This document shows positions 11,740-22,925 of a stretch of DNA of 64,000 nt, piece by piece. Position 1 is the first letter of the stretch, and each line of letters begins with the position of its first letter. A program made the translations under genes and the position numbers. Source of the stretch: Leptodontidium sp. MPI-SDFR-AT-0119 (taxonomy: Eukaryota; Ascomycota; Leotiomycetes; Helotiales; Leptodontidiaceae); assembly GCA_020726505.1 (NCBI GenBank), contig JAHLEZ010000004.1, positions 930,001 through 994,000 of the forward strand, in the 5' to 3' direction. The notes beneath the pieces were generated by a model. That model saw only the letters and a program-made list of their open reading frames with translations, was not told the origin of the DNA and did no database searches.

Positions 11740-13488
11740 CTATTCATCAGAGAGTGCTGCACACCTCTCAAGAGGTGCAACAACGTGGTTGTGAAATCCA
11801 AGCGCCGGATGCCATTCCTCTTCGTCCTCTTCTTCTGACATAGTCAGACACCAACGTACCACATGCTGAAACTTGGATCCAACCCTGAATCCGAGTTCCC
11901 CATCGACTCTTCCCAGCACCCGATTCTTCAGCTCTACCGCTTCTTCTCGGTGGAAACTTTTCATCTTGGAAGAAAGCTGCACACCATCCGCAGCAATCGC
12001 GCCCTTCGGATCGAGAAATTTGAGAAGCGGGGTCCAGAGCGCTATCTCAGCTAAGACGAGTCCGAAGGAATATATGTCGTACTTCATCCTGTACCCGGAT
12101 GCTGCTTCTCCTTGGTAGTCCGGATGACGATAGATCGCCGATTCAATTTCGTGGAGGTGTTTGCCTTTGTCGATTGTGACAGCTTCGGTATCTTGACGGG
12201 AATATTCGAAACCAGCGAGGTAAGGCGATGAGATCTTGGGCATTTCTGGGACAGCAGTCTTTGCAGCACGGACTTCTGGAAATAATACATTGTCGCTTCG
12301 GATGCATTTGTGCATCCACCCGCTGTTGAATAACTCTGCAACCGTTTTGGAGAAGAGGCTTGCTAAACTGAACCGGTTTTCCAAAGAAGGCTTCTCCTTT
12401 AAAGAGAACACATTCCTCAAGGACACCATTCGGCTGCCATCGGAAGAGGGAAACTGGAAAACCAGCCACCAAGAGAACGAGCTCGGCTCATCGCAATATC
12501 CTACGGCTCGAAAAGCTCGGAAGTCGTCAGACCTTGCAGAGCTCAGAAGAAGGATCAGTCGATCCAGGCGGGTCTTCAGCACTCGTTTGTCTGGAGCTGA
12601 TATGTTTGGATCATATCTCTTTCTCTCCAAGAGAAATGGACCAGGCCCTAAGGCCGCCCGTGCCAATTCTTTAGGGGCTGCTAGTACCCGAGTCTTCGCA
12701 GCAAGGTCAGTTGGAAGTACGAATTCCTCGAGGTCCCGCTTCTGCAAACTTCGTGCTCCTCCAGGGCGAGGAGTCAAAGTCGAAGAATTGATCGCCTTTC
12801 TCTCCACGAGAGCCCCGATTCCAGCGATTGACTTCGATGTGTTATCTGTGATGCCTGGTCGCAGTGCTTGCTGAATGATCTCGATTTGCTCCATGGGGAC
12901 ATTCCCAGCCACCACGATAGTTATCTGCTTCCAATCATCCTTTGCCGACCTCCTCTGAGATTCTGTCAAGAGTGCATCAAGCTTGTCTATGCAATCTTCA
13001 ATGCTCGAGATCAGCTTCACAAATTTCGACTTTGAGGACAAAGCCCATCTAATCTTGTTGGAAATGTTCTTGCCATCCAACTCCTTTGGCTTTACCTCGA
13101 TGTCGAGTTTGATCCCCATGTATCGGATTGACGAGGCCATACCAGACACGATACTGTGCACTTTTTCTGGCTGGATCTTTGCTGCATCGGATACGACCAG
13201 GCCGAAAGAGTTTCTCACCCCCTCGGCCTCATCGAAGAGCTTGGTGATACGCTTCAGTCGCTCAGCGATGAGCTCATGGATCGGGTGAAGACTTGCATCG
13301 AATGTGCCCTTCGTGAGACCGACATTCAGAGCCCATGTTTGAAGTCTGAACTTTTCAATCTCCAGTCTAACCACAAGATTTGCTGAATCGTCATCGTAAT
13401 TCAGGGCAGTCTGAAAGGTCGACCAAGCTTTGATAGCACCAGTGTAGGCTATAGTGACGGCGGCTATGATAGTCCCCGGATCAACCAT
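11740..13488 (-). CDS. HeLo-domain protein fused to a pseudokinase
   Basis: Intronless, 582 residues. Residues 1 to about 195 match the HeLo (prion-inhibition and propagation) domain: a hydrophobic N-terminal helix (GTIIAAVTIAYTGAIKAWSTFQ), then the LVVRLEIEKFRLQTWALNVGL block typical of HET-S-like proteins. HeLo domains are membrane-targeting helical bundles that carry out fungal cell death. The C-terminal half is kinase-like but degenerate: the catalytic loop reads MHKCIRSDNVLF (about 392-403), with the catalytic Asp missing; the DFG position reads GFE (426-428). YDIYSFGLVLAEIALW is the later helical lobe. It should bind partners rather than phosphorylate. It is transcribed away from the kinase-ankyrin gene across about 290 bp, suggesting shared control. 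Confidence 0.85.
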   Translation of the reverse strand: MVDPGTIIAAVTIAYTGAIKAWSTFQTALNYDDDSANLVVRLEIEKFRLQTWALNVGLTKGTFDASLHPIHELIAERLKRITKLFDEAEGVRNSFGLVVSDAAKIQPEKVHSIVSGMASSIRYMGIKLDIEVKPKELDGKNISNKIRWALSSKSKFVKLISSIEDCIDKLDALLTESQRRSAKDDWKQITIVVAGNVPMEQIEIIQQALRPGITDNTSKSIAGIGALVERKAINSSTLTPRPGGARSLQKRDLEEFVLPTDLAAKTRVLAAPKELARAALGPGPFLLERKRYDPNISAPDKRVLKTRLDRLILLLSSARSDDFRAFRAVGYCDEPSSFSWWLVFQFPSSDGSRMVSLRNVFSLKEKPSLENRFSLASLFSKTVAELFNSGWMHKCIRSDNVLFPEVRAAKTAVPEMPKISSPYLAGFEYSRQDTEAVTIDKGKHLHEIESAIYRHPDYQGEAASGYRMKYDIYSFGLVLAEIALWTPLLKFLDPKGAIAADGVQLSSKMKSFHREEAVELKNRVLGRVDGELGFRVGSKFQHVVRWCLTMSEEEDEEEWHPALGFHNHVVAPLERCAALSDE

Positions 13489-13774
13489 CGTGAGTCAGGT
13501 TGGCTTTTGTGTCTTGCATGCCTCACTACTCACTTGTGGTTTGGTGATGGGGACTCCAGTCCAAGGCTGCGGAGCGACAACTACCTATTTGTAACGCCAC
13601 TCTTGCATCGTACATGCCCCCTGCCAAGGTCGGCTGGGCTTCTGCAGCTGCAGAAGTTACTTCTTTCTCCCAATCAGGAGTGTTCATCACATGTGGCTGA
13701 GCTGCATGACACCTCAACTTTCAGCTCGTCTTCTCGCATCCGGCTACTTCCTCAATGCAACAATTTCCAACAGC
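13489..13774. promoter_or_regulatory. Shared divergent promoter
   Basis: Short intergenic segment between the head-to-head HeLo-pseudokinase and kinase-ankyrin genes. If the kinase starts at the upstream ATG 13691, the shared spacer is only 202 bp. Confidence 0.45.
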
Positions 13775-16700
13775 ATGAGCGGATTCCAGTATCAGTCTAC
13801 GTTCGATACGACCTCTGTCGTAGAAGGCGGGTCCTCATCAACTACAGAGACCACAAAATACACTCCAGGCGCATCAATTGATACTATCAAGGAATCTACT
13901 TCAACCGGGGATCTGGCTTCTTTTGTGTGCCATATCGCATACCTCGAAAACAGTCTTCGAAACGACACAGCAACGATTTTCTTTGATGCGGACAGTGAAG
14001 TGTTCGGTTCGAAAATCGACATTGGCGAGGGGGCATCATTTCGTGTTCAGCGAGCGGAATGGCGACGAAAAGATGTTGGAATTCAGTCGTCTTCGGAGAA
14101 TCGATGGGGCAAATATGTCGCCCTCAAAGCTGTCCGACCGAAAAATGAGGGTGAGAAGACCGACTGGAGAGATGTTCTGTTGGAAGTGAGAGCTTTACTT
14201 CACGAACCACTTCGCTATCATCCAAACATCGTTCGACTGATTGGGCTTGGGTGGGGTCAATCGACAGACAGCATTTCCATTTATCCTCAGCTCATCCTCG
14301 AGTTCTCCGAGATTGGCTCGATGGAAGCCCTTCAGCGAAACAACGATCCACTCCCATTTGCTATCAAGCAGAAATTGTGCTATGATGTCGGCCGAGGACT
14401 ATCAATCCTCCATGCATGTGGAATCGTCCACGGGGATCTCACACATCGAAACGTGCTCATATACAAGAGCAAGGTCAAAACTCCTGGGCTCCCTTTCACT
14501 GCAAAGCTTTCGGATTTCGGTGGCTCCATCATGGACATGGCGATCAACACGAAGCACGCATTGCGCATGTCAACTTGGCCATACAGTGCACCCGAGCTCG
14601 GAAGATCGCTGACGGAAGACGGCATCAAGAAGACTGATGTCTACGCATTTGGCATGTTGATATGGAGAACGATCATTGATTGTGGCAATATTTTGCATGC
14701 TTTTGGTCTCTCAGGAGAAAAGACATCTATGGCAGAGAATGAGGTTCTGAAAATGAAACTTGGGCCATTTTTCTTGGTGGGAGCGAAGAAGAGTCTGTAT
14801 GCCTACGCTGGGTCCAATTCCTTCCCAGAACCGGCCACGGTCATGATTTTACACGCTTTGGAAAGCACAATTCAACACGACCCTAATATGAGAGATCTTA
14901 CTAGAACACAGTGGATACTGAGGGGTTTGAGGTGAGTATAGATCAGAGCCCCTCTGTGCGTAGGTTTAATTTTTATGAACTCCACTGAACACTGGACAGA
15001 GTCGAAGATTTGTCCGAGATCCTAATCAAAGTTAACGAACGAAATAAAAGAGACGAAGAAGCAAAGAAAAGTCGACCACCGGTACGCTGAGAGGACGTCA
15101 TTCACTTTGGATCTTAGACTGACGGGTATATGTAGGGGAAACATGGTATCACCGCAGATAGTCTTGGAGCTCAGCTCGGGAGACAAGGCCACGATTATGA
15201 TCCACAAAACAATCTGTAGGTACACCCAGCTCTCCAACTTGAACTGAGAAGTGCTGATGTCCAATAATAGCCCGGGACTTCGCCCAAACCTATCATTCCC
15301 GGAGGTTGGAGAGGTATGCAAATGCCAAAAAACTTTTCACGGGCATGTATACTAACAGTGCAGTTTGTTTTCGAACCATTGCGATTGAAGAAAATCCTCG
15401 ATTGGTCACAGCAAGAGCTCATTGTCCAAGAGTTCCGTCGCGTGGCAGCCATGACTCCGCACGAAGCCCCTGTTGAGCTGCAACCACACATGGCGTCTTT
15501 CTATCTTTTTCAGTGCCACCTTGCTGAATTTGGGTTGGTCTTCAATGCCGAAGAGATGTGTCACTGGCTATCCGAAGCTACAGAACCGGATGATAGTGCC
15601 GACACAGTCTATTACGCTCAAGCATGGATTTGGAGAGTCTGCAATACCTTTGGAGTTCAATGTCCAAAGATTCTTGGCGACTTGGAGATGTATTTCAAGC
15701 TCAGTATCATGAGAGGACATCGAACTTGTATATATGACGGGGAGCAGATAATTGAGATACTTCATGAGCAAGATCTTCGAGCGAAGTGGCGAGGGATTAT
15801 CGATCAGGGCGAATCCGTTTTCCACACGATGACCGCCGGATTGGGAATGCCTTACTTCGCCCATAGGAAACTTCGCAGGCCGTATGATCTAGATGATCTT
15901 TCGCAACTAGACCGTCTCATTCAAGAGGAGCTTGGTGATGACTACGAGGGCTGCCTCAAGATAAATCAGGCTCTGACGGTAGTATCGGAGCAGGGCGTAC
16001 AGAATTCCGAAGATACACCAAAGCCGCGAAACTTCGAATCGATATTCGTCAATCACATTGGGCATGGCCTGCTTCACTTTGCGGCCTCCTGGGGGAAAAC
16101 GCAAGCGCTTCGGCACATGGTTGAGAAATACATCGTCGATCTGAATGTTCAAGATCAGACAGCATCGGAGACCCCTATGGTTTGTGCTTGTCGTGGTGGT
16201 CACTTCGAAAGTGCAATCTATCTTCTCGACGTCGGTGCAAGTCCGAACGCGTCCGAGTATGGCATCGAGTCACCATTGTCCTGGCTGTGCAGCTTCAAAG
16301 GCCGGAAGATGCAAGAGATTGCGCAAAGACTTGTCGATGAAGGCGCGGATATTGAGAATGGAGGATCGCACACCCTACGTCCGGATGTCAGGCCTATATC
16401 CGCAGACTGGGAGCACCTGATGTCTGTATCAGTCACCCCACTTGGCCGAGCGGTGATCATGAAGAATGTGGAAGCCGTCAAAATACTTCTGGGCCATGGC
16501 GCGAATCCTCTGACTAGACCTGATCGCAAGAAGAGTGCACCTGGAGAGAACTCAGTACAACTAGCTGCAGTCCTCAATATTCCCGATATCCTTGAGATTT
16601 TGCTCCTATATCTAAACTCGAAGCCCGAGGACCAGGCAACAATCTTTGATGAGGGAGAAATGCTTCAAGCAGCTCATAACGCTTCAATCGTTCCGTTCGA

Positions 16701-18132
16701 CACGACTTCGCTTCAGAGTCGTGTCGTGAGACACGGGCGTAGCTACAAGTCCGCGATGTTTAGGACTCTTCAGCTCCTTCGCTCAAACAAATCAAAATAT
16801 GCCGGAGACTGGAGGATAGCTGGAGGTCAAAAGACCCCAGAAGGCTCGGTGCTCTACGTGGAAGTGAAGCTAGGCAACACGGACATTGTCGAGCATCTCA
16901 TTGAATTGGGGCACTCGCCAAATGGATCTCCAGGGCATCGACCCCTTGAAGATGCGGTGAGGCACAATCACGAATCTATTTTCCGGGTACTTGTTGGACA
17001 AGGCGCAAACGTATTCATTAAGTATAGCTTGGACAACGGTTCACAACTGTCACTGCTGCAATGTTTCGCCGATCGCCAGAAGACTGCACGGCCTAGTCTA
17101 TTCATTGCCGAGTATCTAATACAAAGGGGAATTCCTGTCGACCCAATACCAGACGGTGCTCCATCTGCGTTCGCTGTTGCAGTCCGGAACCAGGATTTCA
17201 AACTCGCAGATATGCTGTTGGACAATGGTGCGGATGTCAATTTCACCTATCAGCTGGAAAGGGATGGTCCTAGGATGACCGTTCTTGGGGAGTTAGTTCA
17301 GGCTCACACAGTGAGGAATTTGATGTCCATCGAGTATCTCCTGTCACTCGGCGGCTCGCCAGACGCCAGTCTATCTCAGAGCATCGAGCCTGCGGAAACT
17401 CTTCTGGGTCACTTGAATTTGAGCTCAAACGAAAGGTCTCGACAAAGTGCCGACTTTATTGTGGACAAGACAAATAATCTTTCGATTCTTCACATCATAG
17501 CACAATGCTCAGCGGAGACCATCAACAACACAGCCCAGCTTTCTGCTCGGATCATTGATATTATTCTCAAAAGGTTCAAGAGTGACGATCAAATCAACCT
17601 TAGGCATCCTATCTACGGCACTGCTCTATGTGTTGCATCCGTGACTTCAAATCTTCACATGGTCTCAGCACTCCTGGAACAAAACGCCCGGACTGACATC
17701 GCCGCCGTACCCTCTCGATTCGCAGCAAACATGTCAGCAAAACTCGGGCAGATAGTCGAGCCAGCAACGCCAAGGAATCTAGCTTTCTCCGTACTGGCCA
17801 GTCTCTCCACAGAGATACAGGCAACGACACAAGGCGGTGCCACGCTCGCCCGCTCCTCACTCAGAACCATCCGCGACAACCTCACTATCTTAGAAATGCT
17901 GCCCAATCCTGACGATCCAAATACATCGGGCGCGATCTGGGCCCAGCTCAGAGAGAAATTTGAGCAATTGGCTGGGCGTTCAAATAATGCGAAGGCGCAA
18001 TGGGTCACAGGGGAGGGCAGTTTGCCGGTGGATCTGTCAACTTTGAAGGAGTTTGATGAGTTACCGTGGAAAGAAGGCGAAGAGATGGGGAGTGAGCAAG
18101 CTACGCAAACTCTGTTGAAGTACATGAGGTAA
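13775..18132 (+). CDS. Serine/threonine kinase fused to ankyrin repeats
   Basis: Exons 13775-14931, 15000-15081, 15136-15215, 15271-15313 and 15364-18132 join in phase into 1376 residues. ATG 13775 has A at -3; in-frame ATGs at 13691 and 13706 are alternatives. The kinase domain keeps its key features: IGEGASFRV loop, YVALKAV lysine, IVHGDLTHRNVL catalytic loop with Asp and Asn, LSDFGGS, and YSAPELG. A helical linker follows (FVFEPLRLKKILDW onward), then ankyrin repeats from about residue 680, such as GHGLLHFAASWGKTQALRHM and TPLGRAVIMKNVEAVKILL. Kinase plus ankyrin is the layout of animal RIPK4/ANKK1. Likely a cytoplasmic signalling kinase acting with the divergent HeLo-pseudokinase; that link is inference from position and architecture. 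Confidence 0.85.
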
Positions 18133-18368
18133 AGGGGGAAAGATTGTTTGTCAAGTGTCATAAACGGCCGGAGCCGAAGCTCGAAAGCCCAAAGCGAGCA
18201 AATTAACTGATTAGTCTAGAAATCAGATTCTCAAGAGCTAGTTGCTGCCGATGGAATATACTCTGTGCTTCTAAACCGAGTATATGAAACCTATAAGGCT
18301 GAGTAAACTCGTTACTACATGCGTTTAGAGTCTCCTGCAATCTGGTGCTAGTGTGACTGGTAGTAATA

Positions 18369-19919
18369 TTATTTAGCCCCAGCTGCTACAAGCTTCTCCA
18401 CAATCGCTAGATGGCCCGCTTCTTTGGCCAGCTGAAGGGCAGTCTTTCTATTCCAATTATAACCAATAATATCAACATCAGCACCAGCGGCTATTAGCTT
18501 TTCCAGAATCGCCAGATGGCCGTCATTTGCCGCTTGTTGTAGAGGAGTAAAACTTCCACGAGAAGCATCATTGACGTTGGCACCAGCAGCTATAAGCTTC
18601 TCCACAATCCCTACCATGCCTTTAGCTGCGGCTTGCTGAAGACTAGTACGTACGAAAACACTAATAGGAACATCGTTAACATCGTCACCAGCAGCTATGA
18701 GCTTCTCCACGATCGCTTCATGGCCATAGCTTACAGCTAGGTATAGGGCAGTCGTTCCCCTATTACTTGAAGAAGCAAAATTAATATGCGCCCCAGCAGA
18801 TATGAGTTGCTCCACAACTGCTTCATATCCCCCAGCTATAGCTAGACGCAAGTCCTTGCCCGTTGGCTTCTCACTAGCAGCCGCAAGCACTTCTGCCACT
18901 GCCTCGTGACCCTGTTGTAAAGCTTTTCGTAGGGCCGTTTTGTACGGCCCCTGCGTTCCATTGGAAGTGATTGGTGACTTTGGTCGACCAGTACTATATG
19001 CGCCCGCAGCCAGCAGTGCTACTACAATTGAGCAGTGCCCATTCGTAGCGGCCCGGTATAGTGCAGTCTTTTGCTCATAGTCCAATGTGTCCACGCCTGC
19101 ATTGAGTTGAGCCAGTCGATCCAGCAGTAGGCGTACTATTCCTTCAGAGCCACGACTGCAAGTATCGTGTAGCAACGTGCTGCCATCCTTACGTCTCTCT
19201 GTAATGCTAGTGCCAGCACTATACTGTATAAGAATCCGTGAAATCGCTTCATTCCCAGTCGTGGCTGCATAGTCGAGGGCTGACATTTTTTGGTCATCCT
19301 TAGCTTCGACATCAATGCCCTTGTCTAATAGCACTTGTATCATTTCCAGGTTCTCGTTCAGCGCAGCAATATGTAGTGATGTTTGCCCTGTGTCATTCCT
19401 CTCCGCAATATTCGCCCCATTCTGGAGCAGCAGTATTACCATTGAGGTATTGCCAATCTGAACAGCTTTCATGAAGCACAGATGATCTGTTGTAGTCTTT
19501 TGTTCCTTCAGGGACATCTTATAGACCTTCTGGACCTCAACCTGTGCATCCTGCTGTTCTGTGCCAATCGCTTCCCCATGAACAATACGCATGTGCTTAA
19601 GAAGATTGTCCTTGCGCGAGAAACTTTTATCATGGCATTCAGACCATTTACAGTAGAATCTCGCGTCGACCCGCCCGCCATGTTTGGCCTTATGCCGATC
19701 GAGGTCGCTTCTTAGCGCAAATCCTGACGGGCAGTGATCACAAAGGTGTGGCTTCGTGTGGGTCTTAAGATGGCGGCTGAGAAGGGGTTGTTAACCTAGC
19801 TAATGAGATCAGAATCGATTGGGGCAATACTTGTACTTTCCGCATGTTACAAATGTTTCGGGGCATGATTCGCAGTTGATTAACCCTATGGCTCGGTGAT
19901 CTCTCTGCCTCCTTGACAT
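18369..19919 (-). CDS. C2H2 zinc-finger protein with ankyrin repeats
   Basis: Exon 1 is 19919-19831 and exon 2 is 19776-18369, giving 498 residues across a 54-bp intron that splits the first finger. Joined, the finger reads CESCPETF then CGKYNRHLKTH. A second (LCDHCPSGFALRSDLDRH) and third (YCKWSECHDKSFSRKDNLLKHM) follow. From about residue 120 come ten or so ankyrin repeats; the last ones are near copies of GHEAIVEKLIAAGADVN. Fingers suggest DNA or RNA binding, ankyrins protein binding; target unknown. Its 3' end faces the kinase-ankyrin gene (236 bp apart) and its 5' end faces another C2H2 gene. Confidence 0.85.
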
Positions 19920-20525
19920 GATAATGTCCGTTGGATCGGACTCTGTATCAAAGGATATTGGTATGGGTATCGGTGGAAAGCTGATTCAGATGTTGCTGGC
20001 TGAGTGGGGCAAATAGTAGACTGATTGGAGAAGAAAGAGGCACAAAATGAGTAAAAATCTGGATACGGAGTGGAGTTGATGGAACAAAAATTTCAAGCAA
20101 AGGTCAAAGAAAATGTGCAGGCTAAGATGTTAAGATCGGAGTTTGATGAGCCTATCCTACACCTACACGTCAGCAGAGGCTGAGAACCCTCGTCACTTCC
20201 TGCGAGTCAGGTAATTTTCTAATCCAAAACTTTGCATGAGGCTTCCGCTTCCGCGATGCGGTACAAAAGTTACCTTAGCCCAGCTAACATTGGAAGCCAA
20301 GTTGAGGGCGAGGCTGATGCATGGGACTAATACAGATGAGAACTTCGTAATGTTAAATAATTGACTTGCCCCCCAATAGTATTTTTATCATTTCCCTACC
20401 TTTCTCACCTTTGACGGCACCCGAAATTCTCTCAACTTTTATCCATTGGTCGCCCTTTTTTGCCCTTTTTTCGCCCTATCTTGTACGCACCTTCATTCGC
20501 ACTAGCCCCTTTCATTCAGGGAATC
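19920..20525. promoter_or_regulatory. Divergent promoter between two C2H2 genes
   Basis: 606 bp between the start codons of two C2H2 genes. The right half has pyrimidine-rich CCCTTTTTTGCCC tracts upstream of 20526. No specific operator was recognised. Confidence 0.35.
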
Positions 20526-21323
20526 ATGATGGCAGAGAACCATATCAATTCCATGAGCCAACCAACTACTCAATGCAGCAGTTGTGGCGCTCGGTAAGGG
20601 GGGGTTTTTTTTTCCCGCTGACGCGAGTATGCCTCCAGCAGCTACGCTTACACGCCGACCGACTCCTCTCATGAGCAGGCTCTTGCCTTCGCAAATAGTT
20701 ATCTTGGTCCAGCCCTCCAACTTTCTGCTCAGAACCCCGCATCTCAAGGAGATTTCCCTCAAAGCCGCGGTTATACAACACAAGGCTTCGATCAGCACGA
20801 TATCTCTGCTGTAAGCCCGACCGACTACCCTCATGGACATGTCCTTGCCTTCGAAAACAGTCATCTGGATTCAACCCTCCAATTCCCTGATTTTGGTGGC
20901 TATGATGGGTTTGCCGATTTCGCTTCGCAGACTCCATGGAATAATTTGATGACCACCAATCCTCAAGAGACTACGACAAGCTTCAATGATTTGCTCGTTC
21001 CCACCAATACGGACATGTCTTCCGGCCAGTCATTACCTGCTCATACTACCGGCATAGTCTCTGCTCCTTTGGTGGCTCTTCCCATTCCCAGAGGGTTGGC
21101 ATCTCCACCTCCCAATGTCAATACCAAAAGCCATACCTGCGACTATGCTGGGTGCGGAAAGAGATTCGTCCGCCGGGGTGACCTTGTTCGACATAGAAAT
21201 CGCCATGGCGTCCCTCAATACCCTTGCGATGTTAATGGGTGCAACCGTCATCATGATAGGGCATTTTTTCGCCTCGACAAGCTCCGTGATCACAAGCGGA
21301 AGAGACATGGGATGAACCTTTGA
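20526..21323 (+). CDS. C2H2 zinc-finger protein
   Basis: Exons 20526-20593 and 20639-21323 (45-bp intron with a G7T9 tract after the donor) give 250 residues. The N-terminal 165 residues are low-complexity, rich in Ser, Gln, Asp and aromatic residues, with a partly repeated SPTDYPHGHVLAFENSHL / TPTDSSHEQALAFANSYL unit, as in activation domains. The C terminus has two fingers: CDYAGCGKRFVRRGDLVRH and YPCDVNGC with a long loop to LRDHKRKRH. Probable transcription factor; targets unknown. It is divergent from the zinc-finger/ankyrin gene. Confidence 0.75.
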
Positions 21324-22190
21324 GCACGGAAGGAATCAGTGGAGGTATGTGGGAGTGAACCTGAGAGGAATGGTTGCGGAAGCTGGTAAAATGGCAGGTT
21401 TCATTTCATTCAATGGCATAGGTACTTGAGGCAGGCAAGTCCTCACTGACAGCTAGTGGCCTGAGGCTCGGCCGACCACTGGGTATGGCACAGAGAACCA
21501 TTAGTGGAGATCACGTTCATCGGGAATATCGTGATGGACTGCTTGCTTGGGACGGAGGGTTCCACAACGGTCCGCAATGGGTCCTTGGGGGTTTCAGAAG
21601 TAGATAGCTTTCTTTAGATAGGAGCTTCGTGCTCAACTTCAATCAGTATCTTTACTCTTCAGCTATAAGTTGCATGGATTTTGCGCTTACAATTGCTCCC
21701 TCTTTTGCCTTTCACAAAATGCCCTAGAGTATAGCCAACTTGGACGTCTTGCCGAATTGAAGTTGACCAGTATCGAATTACTAGATGAGTCTTGGGCTCT
21801 CTACACTGAATTGTCCGTTCCAAGGGTTAGGCACATCGAACTGACCATGACTATTGGCAATCTTAGTCAAACGACCAAAGTATCGTCCATAGTATTGATC
21901 TCCAGAGACGACTCTACAATGAGCAGTACAAGAATTGGTCTTACATATTCATCTTGCTCCCTGACTGACAGCAGCGAATCTCATCACTGCGATCGAGCCA
22001 TAGGTTCAATACGATACTGAGAAGTACAGGGATGTGGAACGGGTGTCCCTTTTCCTGGCCGTACACCGAGTCTAAAGAGTTCTCGGATGCTTCCTAGGTT
22101 GATCCTCGCCCGTCTTTCATTGTCTGGCGGATGAATGGTTTCGTGGTCGCCATTAACGTCTTTAGTGAGTCCCGGTTCTGGCTGTGTTTC
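21324..22190. other. Spacer next to LINE relic
   Basis: No supported gene. The part near 22000-22190 may belong to the decayed element but no protein match was seen. Confidence 0.35.
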
Positions 22191-22600
22191 TGGGTGGGCC
22201 CCCACAATTGTATTATGACCTGCCGCTTCCCTCGGTGCTTGATCCGCAGCTTCGTTGCCTGGCACTCCAATATGTGCTGGGATCTACCTGGTTTGAATCT
22301 CCTATCCTTAATCTCGAAGCTTGTCAAGTGCACGAATAGCTTCGGCCAGGATATACTATCCTAAGGGACACTTAGGGTTTGCCATTGCCTGGATAGCCGC
22401 TTGATTGTCTGCGAAGATAATGCGTTTGCCGGTAGTATCTGTATTTATGTGAGTATCAAGTACTATCTGAAATTTCTCTTAGCTCTGCTGCATACACGAT
22501 AGAAGTAGCTGATTTAACCATGTACTCCGTTCTTTTCGTGCGGAGGCTGAGAGCATTCATGGCCTTAGCTTTGATCGATCCTCTATCAAAGCTAAAGGAA
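22190..22600 (-). mobile_element. LINE-type retrotransposon relic, RNase H domain
   Basis: Read on the minus strand in more than one frame, the segment gives RTEYMVKSATS, IVYAAELRGI, FADNQAAIQAMANPKCP, and IPAHIGVPGNEAADQAPREAAG. These are the consecutive RNase H motifs (with the acidic residues in AEL, ADN and EAAD) that end the ORF2 of fungal Tad/I-type LINEs. Frameshifts and stops between motifs show it is dead. No reverse transcriptase part or poly(A) tail is visible here. Confidence 0.75.
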
Positions 22601-22721
22601 GGCAATTTCGGATATTGGCCGGTAAATATATCCAGCCTCGAGAACGTCCCGGACGAGGATCTTCATCGCTTTGTTCTCGGCGAATACGCAACATTCGTTG
22701 CGAGTGGCACGACAGCGACAA

Positions 22722-22759
22722 CTAGGTATGTCAGCGACTACTAGGTATGTCAGCGACTA
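22722..22759. repeat. 19-bp perfect tandem duplication
   Basis: The 19-mer ctaggtatgtcagcgacta occurs twice back to back (22722-22740 and 22741-22759). It lies just beyond the LINE relic, in otherwise non-coding DNA. Confidence 0.9.
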
Positions 22760-22925
22760 CTATAATGACTCCCGATTAACCAATTGCGACCTCATGATCA
22801 ACAGACTCCTTGAACGACAGCCGTACTGGAACTCTTTTTTTTTTTTAAGCGCTTAAAATATATGACAACATATACGTATACATAAACACGAGTGGTCGAT
22901 TTCTTATAAAATTGCTCGTTTGTAA

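Noticed and set aside
13489..19919. Secondary-metabolite cluster
   Set aside because: No synthase, synthetase or tailoring set; the genes are signalling proteins.
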